Assembly (NCBI GenBank): GCA_001600495.1
Contig: BCKE01000021.1
Location: 1-64,000, forward strand
Source: Pilasporangium apinafurcum
Taxonomy: Eukaryota > Oomycota > Peronosporomycetes > Pythiales > Pythiaceae
Direction: 5' to 3'
Length of the DNA stretch: 64,000 bases
The position numbers and the translations under genes were made by a program. Shown here in pieces: positions 20,180 through 31,084 of the stretch (position 1 is the first letter of the stretch; the number at the start of each line of letters is the position of its first letter). A model generated the notes under the pieces. The model ran no database searches and had not been told where the DNA came from. It was given only the letters and a program-made list of their open reading frames with translations.

Positions 20180-20559
20180 TGGCTTGCTGCGCTGGCTATG
20201 TAAAAGTATCTAAGTGAATCTTTGACGAGGCTGTTCGTGATATTGTGGATGGTTTCTCGCTGGGCTGGTAGGAATAAATGAATGAATGGATGCACATGCA
20301 TGCTTGAGGCAAAAATGTCGTTTTTTTCCGTGAAATCTTTAGGAGACGCAAGGGCATTGCACAAGTAAGTTGAAGTTGATTTTTTTCAACCAATCAATAA
20401 GAGTTATACAGGACTTAGATGTATTTAAACCAATAAAACATACTTATTTTAGTTTTGTGAATTTACATTCGCTAAAAATATGTAAAATGCAGCTCGAAAT
20501 TTCCTACAGACAAAAAACACGGTGCCGTATTGGCTAAAAAGCTTGACCAACACTAGGAG
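20180..20559. other. Upstream region, AT-rich
   Basis: About 380 bases upstream of the myristoylated-type gene, becoming strongly AT-rich (20400-20500). No site recognised. Confidence 0.4.
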
Positions 20560-20800
20560 AAAAGAAAATCTTGCTCATCAAGCGACGCCGAAACGATGGA
20601 GGTAACTCTCATGCAGATGGATGCGCCGGAATTACACACTTGCTGTCGCAGTACCCTTGTTAGACATTTCACCATGGTGTAAAAGCTTCTGGAAGATGCG
20701 CTTCTTGCACTACAGCACATCGAATGAGTACGCATTCGCCTTGACATCTCCTTGTACTATCCTTACTGATCTACAGTGAATATTAATACCAATGCAACGC
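20560..20800 (+). pseudogene. Possible Fanzor remnant 3, strongly decayed
   Basis: Three short matches occur in the right order relative to the remnant at 8574-8939. They are a FHHGVKA-coding stretch near 20660-20680, a degraded ATCGAATGAGTAC (compare ATCGATGAGTAC coding IDEY at about 5985) near 20718, and GAATATTA with an (L/V)NI reading near 20778. The frames differ and the zinc ribbon between them is missing. The intervals are shorter than in the better copy, implying deletions. Any one match could be chance; together they suggest a fossil. Confidence 0.3.
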
Positions 20801-21037
20801 CGAAGCACACTTGAAGATGAACAAATTCAAAGTACTGACAAAGGAGTAAAGAAATTTGAACATGTAACAAAGCTACACTAAATGTATTGCAACGTCCAAG
20901 TCGAAAGAGCAACTAGCGCAGCAAATGAAAATGATCGTATTACACAATATTGGAGCTAAGTGTGGGTGGATAAGATGGGATTCAAGTATTAAGGATACAT
21001 TTATTGTCGGTATTGGAGCGATTATACCTCCTTTTGA

Positions 21038-23289
21038 CTATGTAGATTGGTCCAGACCCTCACGTGCTCGTCGTTTGCCCTTAGCTTTGGTTTTGTACTC
21101 GGGGTCGTACTCTTTTCGCATGGCATACTGGTAGAGCAACAGTAGTGTCGCCGATCGAATGCCAGCGATGCGACTGGCTGCGTAAATAGTTGTCGGTCGT
21201 GCCTTGGAAAGCTTTTCCTTTTCTTCGTTCGAGATCATTGGCAATGATTCGTAATCGATCCACGAAGGGATTTCGACATGTTGTTTCTTGCGGAAAGCGT
21301 CAATTTCCTGTTTCTGCAACCGGAGTTGCGTGGCATAAAGACACTCAGTTTTCATCAAATCTTTCACCTCATCTGGCATCGCGTCTGCCTTGGGGTACTG
21401 TTCTTTCAGCCAAATTGATTCAATGTCTTCCGGTGTCACATAGGCAAATGACAAGATCTGCGCAGCACTGCGTTTGACACCGTCTAGACCGACTTTCACA
21501 CCTAGGCGATTCCACTGGTGCGGATCACAGACAAACTCATCGAGCGCCTCTCGTGCATACTGCATCGCTGATTCTTTCTTCTCCAGTTTTTCAATCCGCT
21601 CGTCACTGATCCCCGTACCATGCTCGTATGCACGCCGAGTCAGTCGCAAATCTGCATTGTCCTGACGAAGCAGCAGTCGATACTCGGAACGAGATGTGAA
21701 CATTCGATAAGGCTCGTTCGTGCCTAATGACACGAGATCATCGATTAAGACACCAATAAAAGCGTCAGCCCGGTCCAAGATAAACGGCGGTCTTCCCTGT
21801 GCTGCTAGGCCAGCATTCATGCCAGCGATGATGCCCTGTGCAGCTGCTTCTTCGTAGCCAGTCGTGCCATTGACCTGCCCAGCGAGATACAATCCTGAGA
21901 TTTTCTTGGTCTCGAGCGTTGGATGCAGCGAACGAGGATCAATATAATCGTATTCTACCGCGTATCCCGGACGAAGTAGCTCCACGCCTTCCAGTCCCTG
22001 GATCGTGCGAAGCAACTCTACTTGCAGCGCCTCTGGTAGTGCAGTACTGATGCCATTCGGATAGACGATGGACGTGTTTAATCCCTCAGGCTCCAGCCAA
22101 ATTTGGTGACGAGATCGGTCCGCAAAACGAACGACTTTAGCGTCAATCGATGGGCAATATCGAGGTCCAACACCCAGTCCATCGCCTCCAATGTACTCTG
22201 GTAGCATGTGCAGATTGTCTCGGACAATTTTATGGCTCTTCTCGTTAGTGTAAGTGGCATGACAAACGACTTGTTTATCAAACAGCGGTACGCGCTGGTG
22301 TTCATGAAGAAAAGAGAACGGTTTCGGCGGATTATCGCTCGGTTGGATCTCTAGTCCATCGTAATTGATCGTGTTGCCGTCCAGTCGCGGCGGGGTGCCG
22401 GTTTTCAAGCGACCGAGCGGGAATTCGAATCGTTCGAGTGTCTTCGCTAATCCAATCGATGGTGGCTCCAGCCCATTGCAGTCGCGCATGTGACGACCAG
22501 CCGGGAAGCGAACGTCACGTCCTTGGTAGATCATCCCACGGAGAAATGTGCCGGCGGTGATGACCACTTTAGAGCAATGAATTTTCCGGCCAGAGGAGGT
22601 GATGATGCCCTGGATTTTGCTCTGGTCAAACGGACAGAGAAGTAGATCCTCTACACCTTCCTCCACAAGTGAGAGATTGGGGACTTGCTCTCGTAATGTC
22701 TTTTGCATTTGCTGCTGGTAAATGTCGCGATCCATTTGCGCACGAGGACCACGCACAGCAGGACCTTTGGCAGAGTTGAGCATGCGGAATTGAATCCCAG
22801 CGGAATCAGCGACCATACCCATGAGACCGCCGAGTGCATCTACCTCTCGCACTAGCGTTCCTTTGCCTACACCACCGATGGAAGGCTACTCATAGATAAG
22901 CATGAGATATATGGACAGAGTGAGTTGCTGGAGGAAACTGTAGCAAAATTACCAATATAAGACACATACATTACAGGACATCTCGCCGATGGTTGAGAGT
23001 TTTTGCGTGACTAGTGCAGTTCTTGCGCCTGTACATACATAAAAGAAGAGTAAAACAGAATGTTTAGAGTGAGAAAACATACCATTTCCTTTGAAGGCGA
23101 GTTTGAGTTTGGCTTACCAGAGCGCGCAGCGGCAGCCGCAGCCTCACAACCTGCATGACCTCCGCCAACTACAATAACATCATATCCTTGCGCGTCTACC
23201 GCAGCAGTGAAGCTCCTCCCAATCAGCCAGCGCTGTCTGGTTGCTGCAGCAGTGAGCGAAAGCGGCCTCCTTCCTGCAGTCAGCATCAT
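21038..23289 (-). CDS. MTO1: MnmG/GidA-type tRNA uridine 5-carboxymethylaminomethyl modification enzyme (MTO1), mitochondrial
   Basis: Three exons (23118-23289, 22970-23028, 21038-22885) with two short GT..AG introns give about 692 residues in frame. MTO1/MnmG with MSS1/MnmE installs the 5-substituent on wobble uridine of mitochondrial tRNAs, using FAD. Exon 1 has an Arg-rich, acid-poor leader ([20 protein letters not shown]) typical of mitochondrial import, then the FAD motif [20 protein letters not shown]. Exon 2 encodes [17 protein letters not shown] and exon 3 begins [20 protein letters not shown], reconstituting the family core. [53 protein letters not shown] and [20 protein letters not shown] follow, then the C-terminal helical domain. 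Length is normal. Confidence 0.96.
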
Positions 23290-23466
23290 TCGCTCTCGCT
23301 AGCCAGCAATCAATTCTGATGAGCTACAGTACAGTGCTGGGCTGTCAGCCCAATTTAATGTTTTTATTTACCCAAAATAACATTCTTGGTAATAACGTGA
23401 TTTAACACTATCCGACTAGAAAAACAACAGAGATAAAGCGACTGCATTATCTATTGCTCACTTGGA

Positions 23467-24649
23467 TTACTGGGTCTTCTTGGTCACCACTGCCTCTTCC
23501 TCTTGCACATCTTCCTCGCTGCATTTCTGCTGAATGTCTTCGATCTTGCCTTTGAACAGCAGTGTAAAGCCCATGACCAAGAACAACACAAACCAGTAGT
23601 AATGCAACAGGACAAGGATACATAGCATCGCGCTGATTGGTTGCAAGAATGTGTTCACGATACTTGGGTCGACGACGTTTGCCACGTACATGATGTGGTA
23701 AATCAAATGGAAAGGGAACACGTAAAGTCGCGTATACGCCCAGGAGATCAAGAGGAGAACATAGGCCGTGACGATCAGTGGTGTTTTCTCCGAATCAACG
23801 ATTGTTTTAATGAGATCTGTGGTTTGTGGCACGCGAAAGATACTTAGTAACCATATTAACAAGTCAAACAAATAGAAAAATGGAGAGATGTCATCAGTAC
23901 TTACAGCCAGTGACATCACCAATATCATGCAAAAACACGATCAGGGCGCCGGCGGGGATGTAATTCGCCAAGAACGACGACGTGATGAGCAGAATTGTTG
24001 CCACATGATGAAGCAGCATCTCGATGAAATCGTTCCGAATCGGTGAGAGCAACGTCAGGTAGATCAAACTGTGCAGGTGATAACCTAATTCGACCATGAA
24101 ATAGTACTTAAGCGTCTGTGAAGGTGGGGTGTTGGCTGAAGTGAAAATACGGCCAATTTCATCCGATCCACCGAGCATAGTTGGCAGCCATTTTTCCTCT
24201 TTCAGTATCCAGTAGCCCACAGTTGTGATAAGTAAATAGAATCTACACAGTAAGCATTTGTAAATCGACTTAATATCGAACTTCAGTAATAGTCGCCCAA
24301 GTACGACCCATCAGATCAACACGTACATAAACTTGAAAAGCACACTGGTGAATCTCTCCACGCGATCCTCAATCACGCGCTTCGATGGTGAGAGAATTAT
24401 TTGCGCCAGTGGTTTAAATGCCGTCGCACAGAGCACCCGCAGTGCCACAATTAGACAAGCGACAGTCCCTGCGACGAGTAGATCACGTGGTTGTGGCATC
24501 TCGTCAGCTTTGGTCTGGAATGCCGGAATCACTGCACGCATGTGGGGCACACCGAAGAGCTCGGAGATAGATATCGGTATGAGAGTGAGAGTGAGTGCAA
24601 CAAGACCATACTCCTTGGCGTTTAACTGCATCTTCATTTCCGTCGCCAT
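23467..24649 (-). CDS. TLC-domain protein A, ceramide synthase (LAG1)-like
   Basis: Three exons (24327-24649, 23905-24242, 23467-23816) give 336 residues. The start MATEMKM is chosen because it aligns with the paralogue's MGTEMKM; an upstream ATG at 24682 would add 11 residues. Several hydrophobic helices surround the TLC/Lag1 motif FIEMLLHHVATILLI with paired His, and FLHDIGDVTGYLIKT with the conserved Asp residues. This fits sphinganine/sphingosine N-acyltransferases of the ER. The tail is acidic with lysines (EEDVQEEEAVVTKKTQ). No homeobox-like domain is present, as in fungal and protist members. Introns lie at the same codons and phases (2, then 1) as in gene B about 1.9 kb downstream of its own start, so the two are tandem duplicates. 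Confidence 0.88.
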
Positions 24650-25357
24650 CGTTGCTTTTGCCAGTGTACGTGCGGGTTGCAACCTCTGTCTCTGTGCGAC
24701 TGACTGACAAGGAGGAGCTCTTTGGGGTCACCGTGGGTTCTTAAAAGGCTGAACGGGCTTTCAACCAAACTTCAACAGACCCGTTTAAGATTCCCCTAAA
24801 ATGCTCAGAAATGGATTTATTTTCAGACTTTTTATCTAATTTTTGGTTTTGGAGCGTAAAGTTTTGTTTTCGGATTTATTTCAAATAGTTTTATTCAGTT
24901 CATAAAAATCTCAGAGTAGGCGTCGTCTGGCAAATCTATTTTCCACCAAAATCTTCCGAAAAGACCACAATGAAGATAGGTCGTTTTCTGAAAAAAATAA
25001 GAACCAAAAGGCTCATGGATCGCGTCGTGCAGTGTAAATAAATTCAACCATGCCAAGATACTCCACCAGTCGCTTCACAACAAGTCGTGCGTTGACCACA
25101 CACACCAACTCAATGAACCAGGGACGCAAGTGGAAGGATCAACTCTCACTAGTTAGCGAAGCTTTGAACATAGCATCACATAAACTTGGGTATTGCTGAA
25201 TTTTCGATCTCTCATGCGTATCTGATTAAACTGCTAGCGTACAAGTGCTTCATACGAAAGTAGCCATACACTCTTACATGTAGTCTCACTAGTAGTGAAA
25301 TACAGCAAGCGAGCAGCCAGATAGTATACAACTACCGGTAACGAACAAATGTTCTAT
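24650..25357. other. Spacer between the TLC paralogues
   Basis: About 700 bases, presumably gene A's promoter and gene B's 3' flank. There is an AT-rich block at 24800-24950; no motif recognised. Confidence 0.4.
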
Positions 25358-26511
25358 CTATTGGCCCTTCTTGATGGCCATGACCTTCTTGTCATCATCG
25401 TCTTCGATTTTCTGTTGAATGTCATCAGCTTTGCCACTGCGGAGCAGTGTATAGCCCATGACTAAGAATAGCACATACCAGTAGTAGTGTAATATCACCA
25501 GCATGCACATCATGGCGTTGCCTGGCTGGACAAAGATGGCAACGATGTGCGGATTCGCGACGGGCAATACGTAAATGGTGTGGTAAATCAGCTCAAATGG
25601 GAACACGTAGAGACGTGTGTACGCCCATGACACCAACAACACAACATACGCAATCACAGTGAGCCATGTCTTGCCCATATCCACGATTGCCTTGATAAAG
25701 TCTGTAGGTATACAAGACATGAAGAAGACATTTAACTTTAGTTATCTTGCTCATGGTCGAATTTCTAAGCAGTCACATAGTCGACTTACATCCAGTAACA
25801 TCGCCAATATCATGCGTAAACACCACAAGTGCCCCTGTTGCGCAGTAGTTCGCAAGATAAGACCCTCCGATGAGGATCATCGTCGCAACATGGTGCAGCA
25901 TCATTTCAATGTAGTCGTTGCGGACTGGCGAGAAACAAACCAAGTAGATAAAACTGTGCGTGTGGTACCCGAGCTGCACAAAGTAGTAGTACTTGAGCGC
26001 AACTGATGGCGGGGTGTTTATGGTATAGAACGTATTGATGGTCGCCCCTTTGCCGCCCAGCAACGCAGGCATCCATTCCTCATCCTTGATCACATAGTAC
26101 CCGACTACAGTGATAATCACAAAGTATCTACAACCAAACAAACGAATCTCTTAAGCTTCTCACCTTCATCTATGACAATGAACAAACTTACAGAAATTTG
26201 AAGAGTACGGTTGCGAACCGCTCGACACGGTCTTCATTCACGCGCTTGGCTGGAGACAATACGATTCGTCCTAGCGGACGAAAGACTGCCGTCAACATTG
26301 AGCGCAACGCTATGAGCACCAGCGCGAAAAAGAGGCCGTAAAGCACATCTGGTAACTGCGGCATGTCTGGATTGGTCTGGAATTCTGGGATGGCATCACG
26401 CATCATCGATACGCCGAAAATCTCTACCAAGAAAATCGGCACGAGCATGAGTGTGCACGCGATCAGCACGTACTCCTTCGCACTCATCAGCATTTTCATC
26501 TCTGTTCCCAT
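25358..26511 (-). CDS. TLC-domain protein B, ceramide synthase (LAG1)-like
   Basis: Three exons (26192-26511, 25790-26127, 25358-25701) give 333 residues. The sequence follows gene A closely: MGTEMKMLMSAKEYVLIACT at the start, then FIVEIFG-like first helix region, IEMMLHHVATMILIGGSYLA with the catalytic-type His pair, and FTHDIGDVTGYFIKAIVDMG. The C-terminus is DDKKVMAIKKGQ, again Lys-rich and possibly an ER-retention-like tail. Splice donors and acceptors fall at exactly the same codons as in gene A. Divergence is moderate, so the duplication is not recent. The two copies may prefer different acyl-CoA lengths, as ceramide synthase paralogues often do; that is inference. Confidence 0.88.
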
Positions 26512-26916
26512 TGTGCTTTGCCTCTCTCGCGTACAGAGAGGTAGATGCAGAGAGTGTGAGGATGAAACACGCACGCAAAACCAAAAGCTGAAGGAACTTG
26601 CTGAGGTTGCAACAATTAATCTGGCACATGTCAACCGTTAATTTGACACGTAGCAAATCTGGAGCGTTCTACCTAAAATTGTGGAACACTTCGATTAAGT
26701 ATTCCAACAATTAACGAATGATTTCAGTTAAGCTGAGGATAAAATAAGATTTGTGCAGGTGTTTGTTGGGTAATTTCTGTTGAAGGCAAGCAGGTCTGTC
26801 TGACTAGGATGATCATTGTGACGAGAGATGTGTGTGTGGAATGCATGGTGATTGTCATATCTCATTCTCACAATCCCCCTTTCATTTCATCCAGATAAAA
26901 TAACGAAGGGTTAGCT
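26512..26916. other. Divergent promoter region of TLC gene B and the 2-hydroxyacid dehydrogenase
   Basis: About 405 bases separate the divergent starts. An initiator-like CTCATTCTCA lies at 26861-26870, 47 bases upstream of the dehydrogenase ATG. Confidence 0.5.
26861..26870 (+). promoter_or_regulatory. Oomycete initiator (Inr)-like element
   Basis: CTCATTCTCA matches the core of the published oomycete initiator consensus (YTCATTYY followed by N and C/A) and is well placed for a short 5' UTR of the dehydrogenase. The match is partial, so support is modest. Confidence 0.35.
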
Positions 26917-28002
26917 ATGAGTACAGCTGTTGGTGTACCACACAAGGTGGTCTTTTCGCGCGCATTCCCCTACGCTGTTGGTATGATACATATCATATCT
27001 TCTCGTATAATTCGATACTTACCAATCGATCTCCATGCTACCTGAACAGATAAATTCAAGCAACTGATCAGTGCGTCCCCACATGGTGTTGACGTGGAAA
27101 TTGTGGGGAATTGGGCCACCGATAAACTGACCTCTCGCGAAGAGCTTTTAAAGCAAATCAAGGGGTGCACTGGCCTGTTCTGCATGGTCACAGATCGTGT
27201 CGACGCCGAGATGCTCGACCACGCCGGTCCATCGCTGCGTGTGGTATCCACCATGTCTGTGGGCTACAACCACATCGACATCGAGGCCTGTAAAGCCCGA
27301 AACGTGCGTGTAGGGTACACGCCTGGTGTGCTGGACGTGTCGACAGCTGAGACGGCTGTTGCACTGACGTTCGCTGTGAAACGCAGAGTCATTGAGGTGA
27401 GTGATAGTGCTCGTAACGGAGGCTGGGGTCTCTGGCAGCCGTTCGGGTATTGTGGCTCGGACGTATCTGGCTGCACTGTGGGAATCATTGGTCTTGGACG
27501 CATTGGCTCCACCTATGCACGTATGCTCAAGCATGGCTTTAATTGTAAGATCCTCTACACGGGTCCACGGGAAAAACCAGATATGGCTCAGTCCGTAGGG
27601 GACGACGTGCAGTACGTGGACATGGAGACGCTATTGAAAGAGAGCGATATCGTGAGTTTGCACCAACCACTCACAGACGCCACGCGCAAGAGTTTTAATG
27701 CTGAGAAGTTTGCCAAGATGAAACCATCGGCAGTGCTGATCAACACCAGTCGCGGCGATGTTGTCGATCAAGAGGCGCTGTACGATGCACTGAAGCACGG
27801 GCAGATTGGCGGTGCTGGGCTGGATGTCACCACACCAGAGCCATTACCACCGACACATCCATTGTTTGCACTGTCCAACTGCGTCATTTTGCCGCATATT
27901 GGCTCGGCGACGACGAAAACGCGACAAGCGATGGCGGACATCGCCATGCAGAATCTCTGCATGGGAGTGTTGGGTGAGGAATTATTGCATAGTGTATGGT
28001 GA
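26917..28002 (+). CDS. D-isomer-specific 2-hydroxyacid dehydrogenase (glyoxylate/hydroxypyruvate reductase-like)
   Basis: Two exons (26917-26980, 27050-28002) with a 69-bp intron give 338 residues; exon 1 is MSTAVGVPHKVVFSRAFPYAV and the join restores the frame into DKFKQLISASPHG. The fold is the NAD(P)-linked 2-hydroxyacid dehydrogenase: VVSTMSVGYNHIDIEACKA, then the dinucleotide motif GCTVGIIGLGRIGSTYARML, INTSRGDVVDQEAL with the catalytic Arg, PEPLPPTHPL with the Glu, and ILPHIGSATTKTR with the His. All three catalytic residues are present. The sequence is closest in feel to GRHPR, which reduces glyoxylate and hydroxypyruvate; exact substrate is not certain. No targeting signal is clear. 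Confidence 0.93.
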
Positions 28003-28485
28003 AGTAGGCATGCCTTTGTAGACCCAGGCATGTATGGTATGTGCAGAGCGGGGACTTAATGAACAGAACGATTAATTGCTTGTTCAAAGCTGTGCGCCTG
28101 TATGTGTAAATAGAAGGAAAAATTATTTCGATTCACAATCTGTTCAGACAGACGCCGTTCAATGATATGACCAGATTCGTGAAGAATCTCCAAAAGCCTT
28201 TATGAATCGTTTAATATTATTATTTTAATTTAATTGTTATTAAATATAACATTATTTTATGCAAATAAATAACCTCCTATAATAAATATAATTATAAAAT
28301 TTATATAGCACATCGAGAAGGATTGCTTTGGAGCGTCGGCTGTTGGACAAGTCACAGCACGAAAAAATGGACACACTTTCTCCGCATTGTGGTATGAGGC
28401 AAATTTGTTCACTCTCCTGCTCACGATCATCATTATATCGCCCAGCATTTACGGTTTTACTTATCAATCAATCAGAGAGGCAGTG
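28003..28485. other. Intergenic, AT-rich
   Basis: About 480 bases including a strongly AT-rich stretch (28205-28310), no gene; a longer upstream reading of the next frame is possible but lacks a signal-peptide-like start. Confidence 0.4.
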
Positions 28486-29085
28486 ATGCGTATACTACCA
28501 AGCTATCTTTTGAGTGGGATGGTGGCCATTTTTGGTGGCGCTTCCACAGCGACCGCTGACACATGCACGTCTATTCAGGCAGCGACAGTCACGGAGCTCG
28601 TTCACGATCTGCAATTACTTTTCTCATTACTAGACAAGCATACCAGCACCAGTGGTAGTAGCAGCAACAATAGCTTCACCAGTCTTCCTGTGGCATGTCA
28701 AGAACTCTGTCAGGCTTCTGATGCGGCAGGAAAAGTGACACTTGACCAAGTGGTTTGTGACACAGCATGCTCTGCGTGGTTTGCAGACGTGCTGAAAGCG
28801 GCGACGTGCGATAGCTCAGTGTTGCAGCAATATCAACAGGAGATTGGAGTGTATGTGACAAAATGCGAGAGAAGACGCCAGCTGAGAGCACAGACCTCAG
28901 AAACAGCAGTCGACGAAGAAGAAAAGAAAGGTGAACGCACGAATGAGAATGGGGATCGACTCCAACGCAGCAGACAGTTACGTGGAGACGAAGAAACGGA
29001 ACAAAAGCAATCGTCGAGGAAACTGAATATCGCTAGCCTTCCCGACGCCATTCTCATCGTCACACTCAACAATCTGGTGGGCTAA
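28486..29085 (+). CDS. Predicted secreted small cysteine-containing protein
   Basis: From the internal ATG at 28486 the product is about 199 residues and starts with a good signal peptide (MRILPSYLLSGMVAIFGG, cleavage probably after STATA). An upstream in-frame ATG at 28387 would bury that signal. The mature part has seven Cys residues in paired spacings (ACQELC, VCDTAC), as in elicitin-like or other small secreted folds, but no full match to a named family is visible. The C-terminal third is charged and disordered and repeats RQLR twice (RRRQLRAQ; SRQLRGDEETEQ). The position is too far from the signal for a canonical RXLR effector. Secretion is likely; function unknown. Confidence 0.6.
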   Translation: MRILPSYLLSGMVAIFGGASTATADTCTSIQAATVTELVHDLQLLFSLLDKHTSTSGSSSNNSFTSLPVACQELCQASDAAGKVTLDQVVCDTACSAWFADVLKAATCDSSVLQQYQQEIGVYVTKCERRRQLRAQTSETAVDEEEKKGERTNENGDRLQRSRQLRGDEETEQKQSSRKLNIASLPDAILIVTLNNLVG

Positions 29086-29373
29086 CACTTTCCAGAAATG
29101 ACCGACAAATACGGGCAGCATTTGGTCATAAACGTTACGTATTGGACCGGAAACCAGCAGTAAACGCATGCACACACCAGTGATGCTCAAGACATTACAC
29201 AGTATACAAATTATGAAGTACTGCAGCTCCATAAATGGCTGCTGGGAAATGCAAATCTATCTACGCAGCAATCCCAAGGACCAAAGCAGCACCAGACACC
29301 AAGCTCTGCTCCCAAAGATAACGTATATCTTACTGGAACACAAAATGTTTGAATTCTCCCAAATTCTTAAAAC

Positions 29374-30108
29374 TTAAAAGTCCCCACCAAAGTCTCCTCC
29401 ACCATCAAAACCTCCTCCATTAAAGCCGTCATGCCCGTGGTCGAAGATGGCATCCGCGATGAACATCCCTGTGGCGAGCCCCGCGACAGTGGTAATTGCG
29501 GAAGAGAAGCCCCCACCACCGGAGCTATAACTCTCGTCATAACCATAGTGGTAGATTGGCGGGGCGGAGGCAGTAACGTATGCTGGTGCAATGCTGTATG
29601 GAGGAATTGTACCGACTGGAACAGGTACAGCAGTAGTCACAGCATATGCCGGTGGTGGTGGCGGCTGATTAGCCTTCTTGAGCATGAGGCAGCCGAACCA
29701 GCATGTGCCAATGCAACAACTGAGGAAAACAGCCACGCCAAGTGCAAGCCCTATCCATCCATACATACTCATGTGGGTATTGGAGGAAGAAGAAGAGTCC
29801 GCGTTGGAACATTTGCAGGCGTAGTTCGAGACTTTGCAGGTCGCTTCCATAGGGCAGCAGCACCGTTGGCGATGGTTGAACTGATCGAGCCAGTTGCCAC
29901 AGAACTTGCCGGGACCATCGAGATAGGCGTGCGAGCAATTGCCAGTAGAATAACACACTTGACATCCAGACAGAGAGGAAGATGAGCTGTTGGTGGCAGC
30001 AACTTGGAGTACAGGAAGAGCGGTGTGGAGCAGCAGGATAATAAGCGAAAAGAAGAGGGTGTAATTGACCCTTGGAGGAATAGTGCCCTTCCGTTCTCGG
30101 AGTTGCAT
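29374..30108 (-). CDS. Single-pass Cys-rich membrane protein with PPxY motifs (Shisa/WBP1/VOPP1-like architecture)
   Basis: From the ATG at 30108 the protein has 244 residues. It has a hydrophobic leader (YTLFFSLIILLLHTALPVLQ), an ectodomain of about 70 residues with about 10 Cys (GCQVCYSTGNCSH; RCCCPMEATC), and one transmembrane helix (YGWIGLALGVAVFLSCCIGT) followed by Cys and Lys at the cytosolic border. The cytosolic tail holds two PPxY motifs (PPPPPAY and APPIY), then a Gly/Asp-rich end. PPxY motifs bind WW domains of NEDD4-type ubiquitin ligases. This order resembles the Shisa/VOPP1/WBP1 superfamily, though I see no decisive shared motif. An upstream ATG at 30171 would add 21 residues before the leader. 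Confidence 0.7.
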   Translation of the reverse strand: MQLRERKGTIPPRVNYTLFFSLIILLLHTALPVLQVAATNSSSSSLSGCQVCYSTGNCSHAYLDGPGKFCGNWLDQFNHRQRCCCPMEATCKVSNYACKCSNADSSSSSNTHMSMYGWIGLALGVAVFLSCCIGTCWFGCLMLKKANQPPPPPAYAVTTAVPVPVGTIPPYSIAPAYVTASAPPIYHYGYDESYSSGGGGFSSAITTVAGLATGMFIADAIFDHGHDGFNGGGFDGGGDFGGDF

Positions 30109-30879
30109 GATGGTAGAGCAATTGATGCCGTCTGGTTTGTAAATGAATGCTAGTGAACTGAAAATCATCACGAAACGAATGCTTTCATGCTCCTAAAGAT
30201 AGCTCATATGTTCAGCGTATTAGAAGAAGCATATTGTAACCCACAGGATGAACTGAGCCCAATTATTCTACTTCAATGGTGTATACATATTTGCCAGTTA
30301 ATGCTTGTCTCCTCTCATGTCTTTTTGCATTGCAAGGATGAAGACGTGAGGTTGTAGCACTTGCAGTAGCCAAATGGTTGTAGCTCAGAACCATTAAATG
30401 AATCTGGGTAGTAACATCATTGGGGCTGACGGAGCGTGTTTTCTCACCTGCCACAGTACCAGCATGGGTCATTGCAATATGCAAGTGAGCAGTCATAGGC
30501 TGTTTAACACACTCTACAGTCTGAAGCAGTAACACTGTTAACACTTTCTGAGAGTTGGCGATGCGATCAGGAGAGCAGAAAGCACGATACAAAGAATCAT
30601 GAGAATCCTGGAGACGAAGATACATTGGCTACTGGACTGGCTAGCCCTGATGTTTCCTATGTTGTTAATGAAATGAATTGATCCACGTCAGATGAGTTTT
30701 TTCAAAGTTGAGATGATTGCAGACAGATAAAGGAGCCCTGACAACAATATTTGTGCAACAAAAGATAAAAAAGATTCCACCAATTCATATTTTAAGCTCA
30801 CATAAGTGATTTGAATGCTACTCATGCGCTGCATTATCAACCCGCATTCACTTGTTATCTATGATTTTCCTTAATGAAA
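30109..30879. other. Intergenic, nothing recognised
   Basis: About 770 bases between the Cys-rich membrane gene and the outer end of the inverted repeat. Only chance-like short frames. Confidence 0.4.
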
Positions 30880-31084
30880 ATGTTGCACGGATGCGTTGTT
30901 AGTCCGTAGATCCCAATGGCGTTGAGAGAAGTTTTGCACAGCTCTCCGAACACCAACAGCATCGCGTGGCTTTGATTTTGGCAAAGTTGAGAAGAATAAC
31001 ATGCGATTGCATTCAAAGCCGCAGTTTTCTGAAGATGATTTTTTGCCAAATATAACAACATGGAGCTGATTGACTGGCGAAGGG

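Noticed and set aside
28387-28485. Upstream ATG for the secreted Cys-rich protein
   Set aside because: It would place 33 hydrophobic and polar residues before an excellent signal peptide; the internal ATG is the likelier start.
28978-29010. RXLR-dEER-like motif as evidence of a canonical RXLR effector
   Set aside because: Canonical motifs lie within about 60 residues of the signal peptide; here the motif is in the C-terminal third.
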